A DNA stretch of 64,000 nucleotides, from positions 1 through 64,000 of IMG/VR virus record IMGVR_UViG_3300024518_005299. One strand, 5' to 3'. Below the pieces are notes generated by a model. That model ran no database searches. It saw only the letters and a program-made list of their open reading frames with translations, and was not told the DNA's origin. Origin of the DNA: a virus. Made by a program: the position numbers and the translations under genes. Positions 35,301 to 42,700 of the stretch are shown here, in pieces (position 1 is the stretch's first letter; every line of letters starts with the position of its first letter).

Positions 35301-35531
35301 GCCACAGTAGGTGGTACCGGACAGCCAGAGATCACTATTAATGTTGAGGGGACTTCGACCGTGACAGTGACTGGATTTGAAGCAGCGGTTACCCGTATAG
35401 GCGCAGCTCTTGCTGAGACATTTGGTGGCTTTGCTACCGAGGAAGAGGCAAGGCGAATTGCTAACGAAGTTTTGGATAACATAAGAAAAGAATTATTACG
35501 TCGTAATATTATTACTCCAACAACATTATGA
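29373..35531 (+). CDS. Tape measure protein
   Basis: A 2052-residue protein that sets tail length and is ejected ahead of DNA. It is mostly helical. A Gly-rich linker lies at about 171-206 (GGSGGGGGGGGRGGAGGG). The domain at about 250-560 (FELSAKTGVAVDQTIAISES, LISVLQERTQRGGDVIGTAL, LKTLASRISSSTSDATKAL) is the conserved phage tape-measure core. Hydrophobic segments occur near 600-630 and 760-800 (GVFAGSLIGGPVGAVLGGVI). Long coiled coils follow. Length implies a tail near 300 nm. AAGGAAG precedes the ATG; the stop overlaps the next gene. Confidence 0.93.
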   Translation: MADKFSIEAKLLISGVDVKGDLNAGTLKFKIDTSALKKLVVDAAAAAKKVKAKFDNIKLKKLKLEVNKSSLKSIEAQIRKAVQSAVAKTKVSLQTSVAGGTKTDPFKAQRQAAVKSSQSLMTLHQLTKQVNQGLRSLIRTMNSARPGPAAAAGKGSLPFPAGARTISVGALGGSGGGGGGGGRGGAGGGFAGGGNGGGGVRQLAAGLNTVTASTNEAKTGFQELVDLSEQVGRKAAAFRGVAIAINAVVTASQAAAKFIIEFNDSLIEVNKILQLTDRSLQVLGNDLFELSAKTGVAVDQTIAISESFARAGLSGRGYGSIVELTDRALVGLQGTTLEASQVTQLFIQIIQQVEGGVRGLNKELITSAKLFDVLGKAEDITASKATDVQAAFKRSAASLFATGVSIEQATTLISVLQERTQRGGDVIGTALKTLASRISSSTSDATKALNSIGVATIDQEGNLRNLFEVLEDTAVAFNGLTESEQADVAVKAAGIRQVEVFRAAVQNFNRVQDVNNQLIAANGDAARKAAAEQTKLAVVIEKIKNAFQKLVRTASEGIIGEIFVGVITLAEKAATSVANLDRKFGGVLSTLTGLLGLGLGIKVIAPLVAGISKAIAAVGGLGRHTGIVASTVQNKVNPAIMQTAAATANANSQMAQFSASTAQAAVNAQRLAAASGGGIGSPGAVMVGGKSRQGPQFGTVLGGVEKQTSRLSKGLGKIGSMFKTVSTSFITLGLVASGAGAAVQGLAEQFRKAGDSASATAADVGGGLLKGAGQGVFAGSLIGGPVGAVLGGVIGSLIGVFEPLKRALGLAGETVEDLRRQYLKLGIVQSENGEITAEVSDQLDKALRNLKAVKGLEGRDFDKIDLSDPERDRQRSSAFKGARGSFDVSAVGSEFGDQLNTTINKLLAAQGATGLDIGGPGFNKADSPTLKKASEKTIREIEKALVSAALEFELDPAVIKSIVAENLKKIAAVTVQSPLAKRNTGAAIPPILKEAKAAIAKAAARQITDVRVRRVVGKREETASAIGSIGGQAPLGNIEKFLDVPVNRLEVALRTFIADLGREVLKLNEAQLKASTPQKQLADAMAENAQSNLKFIQERIALEKTDASTRAREAFSKAPNAKNKLFETLPQLIGSFAAEGKELDNNAVTKLREQQKTLAEFMNTAGNLDIADLFSTDEATAKEIKERFSRTTGDAAKAVFEALVGAQKQIAAKGIVDPNQQRQITASALSDASSDVDALGSKRFDAVAENAAKFSKALLKLDEEGFRAIIKTNALLVTALKKRISEEARLLSLDKRRREATALNARAAVEELTGIRRLVAEREIETQLINANIAASQTRLTSLSQEEAKIRAIKETESNRASILTRLKVIEETRANEEVKLSSLVGKKRVSDMRNVLQVAKLATAASKKVVSEERSRIGALADISTILSVDQSQLTKFNAELATLGAQFKNSQAQLAAEAAVVNATITDQAEKEKQLGDIKKRGAAIALAQAKAEADIIAKRREAIKQVSQQLLSNQQEQVTAQKAIIDATKGVSDAFENYLQAVDGAIMATTRYNLGLEIASIAAEKVTGGFTGIRDELGAVQDAFRDAEQLARDLGASESTLVDIRRESINQQLTLFNNLLQQQSQLARSFFTSSAQDQADLFQGLQEAQGVADVLGGSFEAFKKKGEGAINDLGARLLALPQEARQRVVSSLETLSGVGGSVGGFTADELLTAIETASLGVSGEGLQVDPLFEVQNRIAQLTEEQARLATEELITANEGVQTAKTQLEIAEAAKDLAEIQLDRIKEEGEKLRGKLNDLQGSLNTILLQQDQTAKLGFSAVTSAVARAANDVVTKLPDAFSVKVAEAFREVLQAGGQSIPTVREFSGNKLSQSTPKGRGREQVDARRAQGANLAEQARVASQGANGTVVPASAAQGAPTGRGSNNPNDPGSEQTNRNLSSILDELKSIKTNSDANLVATQEIRDTNGNQIGTAAATVGGTGQPEITINVEGTSTVTVTGFEAAVTRIGAALAETFGGFATEEEARRIANEVLDNIRKELLRRNIITPTTL

Positions 35532-36274
35532 TGCATGGAATTTATCAAATACAAAATCTTGTGAATAGCAAGCTTTATCTTGGAAGCACTACTGTCTATG
35601 GATTTAATCGTCGTTGGCGTTCTCACTCAACTGCTTTGAAACGAAATAAGCACTCCAATAGACACTTGCAGTTTGCTTGGAACAAGCATGGGGAAGAAGT
35701 CTTTATATTTGAAGTTATTGAGTATGTCATTAGATTAGATGAGATGACTGATAAAGAATGGAAAACCTTGGTTCTTCAGAGGGAGCAATATTATCTAGAT
35801 ACAATTTTATTTGCTAGTTGTAAAGATCAAAGATTTCATAAATTAGGGTATAATATTTGTCGTAGGGCTGGTAATACATTGGGTTGTAAAATGTCTGAAA
35901 AAACTAAAGCAGCGATGAGTAAAGCTCATAGCGGTGAGAATAATCCTATGCATGGTAGAAATCATTCAGCTTCTACTAAAAAGAAGATAGCGATGAAAGC
36001 CACAGGAAGAGAGCATTCGATAGAATCTCGTAGGAAGATGAGCGAATCACGTAAGGGTAAGCAAGTAGGATCAGACAATCCTATGTATGGCTCGATTCGT
36101 TCTCGTGGAGAGTTGAACGCGCAGGCAAGACTTACTATAAATAATATAAAAGATATTAAAAAATTATTGACTGAAGGCATATCCCAATATATTATCGCTC
36201 AATTATTCAATGTGCGACAATCAACTATTAGTAGAATTAATACTGGTAAAAGATGGGGGCATATAAGTGGCTGA
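35528..36274 (+). CDS. GIY-YIG homing endonuclease 3
   Basis: A 248-residue protein starting in the last codons of the tape measure. GIY (4-6) and YLG (17-19), RRWRSH and FIFEVIE form the nuclease. Residues 74-125 (RLDEMTDKEWKTLVLQREQY) nearly repeat endonuclease 1, including at DNA level. NUMOD-like repeats (SGENNPMHGRNHS, KATGREHSIESRRKM) and an HTH (YIIAQLFNVRQSTISRIN) follow. It ends KRWGHISG; the Trp-Gly-His codons supply GGGGG, the ribosome site of the next gene (GTG 36267). No clear ribosome site precedes its own start. Confidence 0.85.
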   Translation: MMHGIYQIQNLVNSKLYLGSTTVYGFNRRWRSHSTALKRNKHSNRHLQFAWNKHGEEVFIFEVIEYVIRLDEMTDKEWKTLVLQREQYYLDTILFASCKDQRFHKLGYNICRRAGNTLGCKMSEKTKAAMSKAHSGENNPMHGRNHSASTKKKIAMKATGREHSIESRRKMSESRKGKQVGSDNPMYGSIRSRGELNAQARLTINNIKDIKKLLTEGISQYIIAQLFNVRQSTISRINTGKRWGHISG

Positions 36275-37754
36275 TCCTCAATCGACTATTCCCGGTTTAA
36301 GCGCGTCTTTTATACAGGTAAGTTATGGAGGTAGTATATTACGCCCGTCACCATTGATTGCGCACTCTGTGCAAATCGAGCGTGATGATGCTGACAATCG
36401 AGAAGTTATCCGTACGACTAGGACGTTAACGGGCACGATCCTTACTTCGGGGATCAGCTACCATTTTGTTAGGCAGAAACAGCGTGAATTAGAAGACGCA
36501 TTTTCGATAGATAATCTTGAGTTTAAGATTCTTGCTACAGCGGGCCATCCATGTTTGGTCGCTGGCACGCCAATTGAGTCTGGTGTTTATCCTCTCGTGC
36601 AGTCTATTGATATTCGAGAAGACCAACAATTTAATCGTTTATCGTACAGTATTGTCTTGGAGGACGCAACCGCTCCGAGCGGGATCTCTGGCTTAGTCAC
36701 CAACCTAGCAGACACTTGGTCTTACACGGAGAATGACACAGAATGTCTAGTTGATATCACTCACAATATTAGTGCTCAAGGTGTAAATACTGCAATCTCT
36801 GGATTGCCATCTAATGCCTTAAGCAATGCGCAGGCTAGGGTCAATCAGCTACTTGGTCTCGCGTCAGCGCCTCAAGGGTTCCCTTCTCATGTAGAGCCGG
36901 GTAGTGGCAGTAATGTAAGGTTCTATGAAATAACTACATCTCGTGAAGAAACCGTCAGCGCTGAAGATGGGTCTTATGCTGTTTCAGAAAACTTCAAGTT
37001 GGTCTCGGGACTATTGCCTTTTAATGATGAAAGGACTGCTCAATTTCAACTAGACGATGCTAGTATCACGACCATTACGCTTCAAGGCACCGTTCGTGGC
37101 ATGGGGCGCACTAATGATGGGGCTCCTGCTGGATCTAGTCGCTCTAGTGGAGGAACTGGATTCGTCAATGCTCTAAGTGGTTTTGAGAACTTAGTACGTC
37201 CAGAGTGGACTAGCGATGCATTGAATGTTTATGATCGATATGGTGGGTCTGGCGCATTAGTTATTGGTAGGCCTCAATCAACTTCGATCTCGCAGAATCC
37301 TTGTAATGGCACGATTGGCTATAGCGTCACCTATACAGACAATCCAACGGAAAACCTACCTAGTGGTATTCAAGAAAGAGCCTGTTCGGTTCAGCGCAAT
37401 GATCCTGTTGTTTCTAATGCAATTATTCCTGTTCCATTTAGCGCCCTGGGTCCTGTATTTCAGAGACTATGCTCGACCTCAGCGGGCACCTATGAGGTCA
37501 CTTGTAATGTAATTGCAACCAATACTGGTCAAGAAGTGATAGATACAAATAGAGCGATTGAAGTTGCGGAACAAGAAATCATTAAATTACAGCCTAATCC
37601 CGCAAATTTCATTAAGCTTAAGTTGACTGGTCGCCCTCAAAATGTGGATAGAATTAATAGAAGCATAAGTACGACTTGGACTTGGACGTTCAGTCAAGAT
37701 ATCGCCACCGTCCCCTCAGACACAGGTCCAATCACATTAGGGAGGATAAGCTAA
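36267..37754 (+). CDS. Tail protein (distal tail or tip region), 495 aa
   Basis: It starts with GTG, overlapping the end of the endonuclease. The first 140 residues are beta-rich (SVQIERDDADNREVIRTTRT; YPLVQSIDIREDQQFNRLSY SIVLED), resembling domains of tail-tip proteins that join the tube. The rest is Ser/Gly-rich beta structure. Directly after the tape measure is the usual place of the distal tail protein. The exact family is not established. Confidence 0.5.
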   Translation: MADPQSTIPGLSASFIQVSYGGSILRPSPLIAHSVQIERDDADNREVIRTTRTLTGTILTSGISYHFVRQKQRELEDAFSIDNLEFKILATAGHPCLVAGTPIESGVYPLVQSIDIREDQQFNRLSYSIVLEDATAPSGISGLVTNLADTWSYTENDTECLVDITHNISAQGVNTAISGLPSNALSNAQARVNQLLGLASAPQGFPSHVEPGSGSNVRFYEITTSREETVSAEDGSYAVSENFKLVSGLLPFNDERTAQFQLDDASITTITLQGTVRGMGRTNDGAPAGSSRSSGGTGFVNALSGFENLVRPEWTSDALNVYDRYGGSGALVIGRPQSTSISQNPCNGTIGYSVTYTDNPTENLPSGIQERACSVQRNDPVVSNAIIPVPFSALGPVFQRLCSTSAGTYEVTCNVIATNTGQEVIDTNRAIEVAEQEIIKLQPNPANFIKLKLTGRPQNVDRINRSISTTWTWTFSQDIATVPSDTGPITLGRIS

Positions 37755-38287
37755 TGGCTACATTCCCAACCGTTTCATTCTTACAATTTGATGTTGACAC
37801 AGACCCTAGTGGTGTTCGTGACTTAGAAGCGAGTGCAGTTAAGGTATTAGATACGACCATTACTGGATGTTTGGATCTTGGTAATACTAATACTTCTACC
37901 TCTGGTGCGATTAGTGATACTACGATGTTTGTTTTTCGTGTGTCTGATCTAGGTGATGCTTCTGGTGTCTATAATTTACGATTTTACTTAGAGAATGCCT
38001 CAGCATTTAGTGTTGGCAATTATCGCTTCTTGTATAAAGTTGCAACTCACTATCAAGGTGCGGGTTTCACTCTTGGTCTAGGTGACTTAGATATTCCAGT
38101 TGTTCAGCCAACGACACAGAATGTCTTAAGTACAAGCGGTCAGCCTACTTTGAGTGGGACCTTTGACGGGCATGTCTCACAGTATATTTATCTAGCTGTT
38201 TTTACTGATACTGACGTCCCATTCGGAAGTTACGGAGGTTGTGGAGCTGGAAGCTTTAGATATAAAATGGTGTATGACTTCTCATGA
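37754..38287 (+). CDS. Putative tail protein, paralogue pair A, 177 aa
   Basis: The ATG at 37754 overlaps the previous stop (TAATG) and follows GGAGGATAAG. The protein is a single beta-rich domain. Its ending (YIYLAVFTDTDVPFGSYGGC GAGSF) parallels that of the next protein, so the two are probably tandem duplicates. It is likely a tail-tip or fibre accessory. Confidence 0.55.
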   Translation: MATFPTVSFLQFDVDTDPSGVRDLEASAVKVLDTTITGCLDLGNTNTSTSGAISDTTMFVFRVSDLGDASGVYNLRFYLENASAFSVGNYRFLYKVATHYQGAGFTLGLGDLDIPVVQPTTQNVLSTSGQPTLSGTFDGHVSQYIYLAVFTDTDVPFGSYGGCGAGSFRYKMVYDFS

Positions 38288-38874
38288 GTTCAGGTGTTCC
38301 ATTTCCAGTTTTACAGTTTTCCTCATGGGATAATTCTGAATTTGCAGACCCTGTAGGAACGCGCCACTTAGTATCTGGTGCTTTTGCCTATGATAAGTTA
38401 GTGGGGATAGGCTGCGATTTTGCCATGGCGTTTAATAACCTTCAACTTAATGCTGGGGAAAATCAGCCTTTCGTAGGGTCGAACGTGGCGGTTATTAACT
38501 TCAGCGTGCCCAATATGGGCGAGCTGCAAGCCTCTGGATTGACGGCGGTTTCTAACTTTAGATTATGGATTCCGGCAGGCTCCGGCTCTATCATAGACAC
38601 CCCAGGAGCCCACTTAGAGTTTTTCACAAGCGGTGTTTGGTCACCTAATGTTGACTTTCCTAGTGGCCATGGGCAGCCCTTTTTACGAACTTTACCTACT
38701 CAATTTAATGTTCGCCAAATAGACGGCAGGGCTGAATTGACTAGTTATACAGATGTTGAAGTGTCAGAATGGATATATATTAAAATGTTTCTAGACGAAC
38801 GATTCCCTTTAGGAACTTTTGGAGTATGTGGCAGTGGTAGCTTAAGACCAAGGCTCACATTTGATTTTTATTGA
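38284..38874 (+). CDS. Putative tail protein, paralogue pair B, 196 aa
   Basis: A beta-rich protein ending WIYIKMFLDERFPLGTFGVC then GSGSLRPRLTFDFY, matching the end of its neighbour. It overlaps that gene by four bases. A promoter box follows its stop. It is likely a tail component; no enzyme motif is seen. Confidence 0.55.
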   Translation: MSSGVPFPVLQFSSWDNSEFADPVGTRHLVSGAFAYDKLVGIGCDFAMAFNNLQLNAGENQPFVGSNVAVINFSVPNMGELQASGLTAVSNFRLWIPAGSGSIIDTPGAHLEFFTSGVWSPNVDFPSGHGQPFLRTLPTQFNVRQIDGRAELTSYTDVEVSEWIYIKMFLDERFPLGTFGVCGSGSLRPRLTFDFY

Positions 38875-38885
38875 TATTCAAGTAC

Positions 38886-38899
38886 TTTTAGTGTATTAG
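38886..38899 (+). promoter_or_regulatory. Recurrent promoter box
   Basis: TTTTAGTGTATTAG lies in the gap before the small gene at 38954, giving a leader of about 45 bases that contains two hairpins. Confidence 0.6.
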
Positions 38900-38904
38900 A
38901 ATCA

Positions 38905-38933
38905 TAGGGGAATATCCCCTAGAACTAGTTCTT
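38905..38933 (+). other. Two adjacent hairpins in a leader
   Basis: TAGGGG/CCCCTA with an AATAT loop (38905-38921) is followed at once by the palindrome GAACTAGTTC and TTTT (to about 38937). They sit just downstream of the promoter box. They may protect the 5' end of the short mRNA, or end upstream transcription. Confidence 0.4.
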
Positions 38934-38953
38934 TTAACGTTTAGGAGGTCATC

Positions 38954-39139
38954 ATGGCAACTATCAATGGAGCTTCCAGTACCAACAATGTCAATCGTAT
39001 GCGCATGAGTAAGTCGCGTCGGCTATTACTCTATAGCGATCGTAACCCAACCACGGATGCGTTTGTCGGTGTTGCTCAGTTTGTGAGCCGTTTGTCTGTG
39101 ACTGAGGTCACACTGACTAACCCGTTCACCATCGCCTAA
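38954..39139 (+). CDS. Small basic protein with its own promoter and terminator, 61 aa
   Basis: It starts MATINGASSTNNVNRMRMSK, with TTAGGAGG before the ATG. The middle is basic (RMSKSRRLLLYSDRN) and the end is beta-like (FVSRLSVTEVTLTNPF). It forms a single-gene transcription unit between a promoter box and a terminator, so it may be made in large amounts. It is probably a minor or abundant small virion protein; no family is recognised. Confidence 0.65.
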   Translation: MATINGASSTNNVNRMRMSKSRRLLLYSDRNPTTDAFVGVAQFVSRLSVTEVTLTNPFTIA

Positions 39140-39166
39140 TTGGGCGAGCTGACTGGTTTGATATGA

Positions 39167-39197
39167 GCGGCTACCTGAGATATGGTAGCCGCTTTAT
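39167..39197 (+). terminator. Rho-independent terminator
   Basis: GCGGCTACC pairs perfectly with GGTAGCCGC around an 8-base loop, followed by TTTATT. It closes the small unit at 38954. Confidence 0.8.
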
Positions 39198-39224
39198 TAG
39201 AATGGGGATAGGATAGGGTAAGAT

Positions 39225-39752
39225 ATGGCGCTTTTTGATTTTGAAATCGTTTATTCAGGCATAGCGTCAATTCCGACAGCTCCAGATATTGAAGTTGGTA
39301 TTACAGTATATTCTCGATTTGTTAATTTATATAATGAGTTACATGAAATCTCAATGTATTTGAATCCCGACATTATGAGTAGTGGGTTTAACGCTATTCA
39401 AGTAGGCGGTACGGCAATTGGTGGATCATTAGAGCAATATATAGGCTTGGTAGTTAATCAAAGGAATCAAAGAAGAATAATTGTATATGCTAATAGTAGA
39501 GAATTTATTTGTCATACACGACCAGATGAAAGATTTGAAATAGATGATACGGTGCTTGTATATGCACATATTAGTCATAGATCAGGACGTTTTGGTAGTC
39601 CGGTTTGGAATGCAACTAAGAAAATGTTAACACGACCAGGTATATTATCTATGATTGTGGATTTACAGGGCGCGGGCGGATCAGGTATTGGTAGAATAAA
39701 CGTAGACCCATATTCAGGAGAGATACATTATGGCTCGGGCTTGGAATCCTAA
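39225..39752 (+). CDS. Hypothetical tail-region protein, 175 aa
   Basis: It starts MALFDFEIVYSGIASIPTAP, and overlaps the adhesin gene by 23 bases. It is beta-rich with a Gly-rich end (GAGGSGIGRINVDPYSGEIH). No family is recognised. The overlap and position suggest it is co-translated with the adhesin, perhaps as an attachment or assembly partner. Confidence 0.5.
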   Translation: MALFDFEIVYSGIASIPTAPDIEVGITVYSRFVNLYNELHEISMYLNPDIMSSGFNAIQVGGTAIGGSLEQYIGLVVNQRNQRRIIVYANSREFICHTRPDERFEIDDTVLVYAHISHRSGRFGSPVWNATKKMLTRPGILSMIVDLQGAGGSGIGRINVDPYSGEIHYGSGLES

Positions 39753-42700
39753 TCCTGGTTCAGTAAATTATTGGAGGAGTGACAATCCATGTTTGGTATT
39801 ACTCCATCTTATGGGTGATGACGAACCCCCTCCACCAACAGCAGCGTCCTTAGGCCCATGGTCCACATTTCGTAAAGATAGCGGTCCAATGAAGCTTCAT
39901 GTTACTGATGGGACAAATCCTGACGCGGCTAGTTTTGAAACTAATATTGGAGTAGCCACTACTGGACTTGCACCTTCACAAAACTTTGGTGATGGAACAG
40001 GACATCCAACTACGAGTGATAGCGGTTTAATATTCAATGGCTCTAGTTGGGTTGCTGGAGCACATGCTGAGGGGTTTGGCGTTAATTTTGGTGATTACTT
40101 AATGGAGCGTGAAAACGCTACCAGTAATGGTGGTATGGGCACCTGGAGTTTTTCTAACCCAAGTGGCTTGACGATATGTGGCTGGTGTAATTTTGCAAAA
40201 ACTTCAACAAACACTTCTACTTATCGTCGTATTGTTGGGGTTCGTAGTATTGAAGGATCAACCAACGGTGGTTGGAGTGTGTCTATACGTCCTAATGATA
40301 TGTCGTTACGTTGGGAATTTGTAATTGCTGGAGGCACACGGTTACGAGCCGTTACCACGATTGGAAATGCCAATAACCCTGTGCCTGATGAACCGTTTTT
40401 CTTTGCGTGTCAAATTAGTCGTGATAGAGAAAATGAACAGGGTACAGGATATACTAGTTGTAATGCTAGTGGAGTAATGTCTATTTGGATTGGGACTCCT
40501 CAAAGTGGTTTAATTCATACTACACGAGGATCATTTGCTCACTCTAATGTTTGTGGATGGGGACCACTTCGTGCAGATTATATCTCTTATGGAGGAACTG
40601 GTAATGGAGTAAACGGGATTTCTAGTAGTGAGCATTTGTCTCCAAATAGCGTTATTGACTCTATTGCGGTGATAAACGACGCGCCCAGCACTTCTGGCTT
40701 GGAAGTCTTACGTTTGAATGGTTGGAATCATGTTCCGGCAACTTCAGATGTAGAGCATTCTAGTTTTGTACCAGTATTACCTGGTACAGAGGATCTAGTG
40801 GGATATTGGGATTGGATTGATGAGTTTACTTCACAGGGTGAAGATAGTTTTGTACTATTAAATAAAGCCCCCACAACATCAGGCATTTTACCGATTGATT
40901 TTATCGCCCCCGGTGGTGCGTCTTTTGGTGCAACTTTTTCCACTGCTGATAATACGGCTGATCCGGTTGTACCATTTACTAATAAGTCTATGATTCCAAA
41001 CGAGACTACGACGGTTGGTGGGCAAATTAGCAATGTTAATGATACAGGGATTGGAGTATTAATTCCTGCCGGTAGTGGGATTAATCATCTTTTTCCATCC
41101 ACTAATCCAGGCAAAGAGGGATGGACGTGGATTTATTGGGCTCAAAATGCAGTGGAGATAGGATGGCAGCATAAGACATTAACACAAAATAATACTAAGT
41201 TTGTTGAAAACTATGGAGATGCCTCTAACTTTGAGAATCCAGGATCATACAATGTAAACTTTAGAGGTAGTGGTATTATCAAAGAAGGCATTATGTATAC
41301 CCCAGCAGCCACTACTAATAATCGTAATTTACGAAAAGTAGCTACAGATGAATGGCACCTTAGAGCTATCGTGTGGCAAACAGATGCCACGATGGTGTAT
41401 AGTTATTGGGATGGTAATTCATTAGAGTTTGCTAGTCAACGCGCCCATCCTTCATCTGGCTTTTCTAAAGAAGGACATGTTGAAGATCCGGACGCCAGCG
41501 TTTTTCGTATTCGGAATGCTACGCCAGGTAGTGTGACGACTTCACAATGGGGTCCTGTTGCAGTATATAATCGTATTCTAAGTGTGGCTGAAATGTCTGG
41601 CTGGGCTTTAAGCGGTGTGAGTACGGTTCCGTTCGTATCACCTATTGGTACGAATTTTAAACAAACCTTAGGTTATTGGCCACTAGACGAATTTACAGTA
41701 TATCATCCAACAATTGTGTCTGGGGTGCGTCTGAATGATGAGAGTTGGTATCGTCATCATTTGACAAATGTTAGTGGGCAATTTAGCTTTGATGCCGATC
41801 CGCTTAATTCGCGTATTGCTAATAATGCCTTGCAGGTTGATACTAGTGGAGCTATGGTTTCCTTAGAAAGAATTTTCACTGGAAGCAACTTAGATATGTC
41901 AAATACACGCGTTGTAGGATCCAGCGGGTTCTCGATGGGTTGTTGGATGCACTTACCATCCGGAGATTTAGAAACCCAAGGTAATGGCTCTAGTGGATTA
42001 TTTGGCGACCATATGTTTATGGGTTGTTGGGACCAAGAGGTTGATAGTCGATCCTGGTTTTTGGGCATGGTTGATAATAAGATACGTGGTCGTGTTGTTT
42101 TAGATGACGGAACCGTGCGTAATTTTAGCACCAATCTCACGCCTCGTTTTAATGATAAGTTTTTCGTGGGCATGGACGTGCAACCATCAGGTAGTGTGTT
42201 GAATGGTCGTATGTTTTATGCTGAAGAATTTGCAGATGATGAGTTTTTAGCTATTCATGATTCAACATTTGGTAATTCAACCGACGTCTTACAGAGTGTT
42301 GGCGCCAGTGGTTTTAGTATTCTAAATGCTCCTAATTTACAATTTGGTTTTCCATCAGGAACTAGGATGAATAATCCATTTGTTTATGCTGGCGCCCCTA
42401 TTGTATCGGATTGGATTGGTATTAAACAGGCTGGAATTAATGAGGTAACTTTAGGTTCAGGGGCTGTTTCTGTTACGGATCCTGAAAACATTAGTCATTG
42501 GAAATTTGATGATCAAGCTTCGCGTTTTGTTGACTTTGGTAAGGAGCAAAACTTTTTATTCCCCATCAATCAAGATGGCAATAAAATTGGTGTCATAGGC
42601 GCTATCCATAGTAGTGGCGTTGTCATTAGACGACCAGAATATTATGATACTTTAGCTAATAATCCTCAATCACGTCGCCTAGATTTAGGATCGGGCAACC

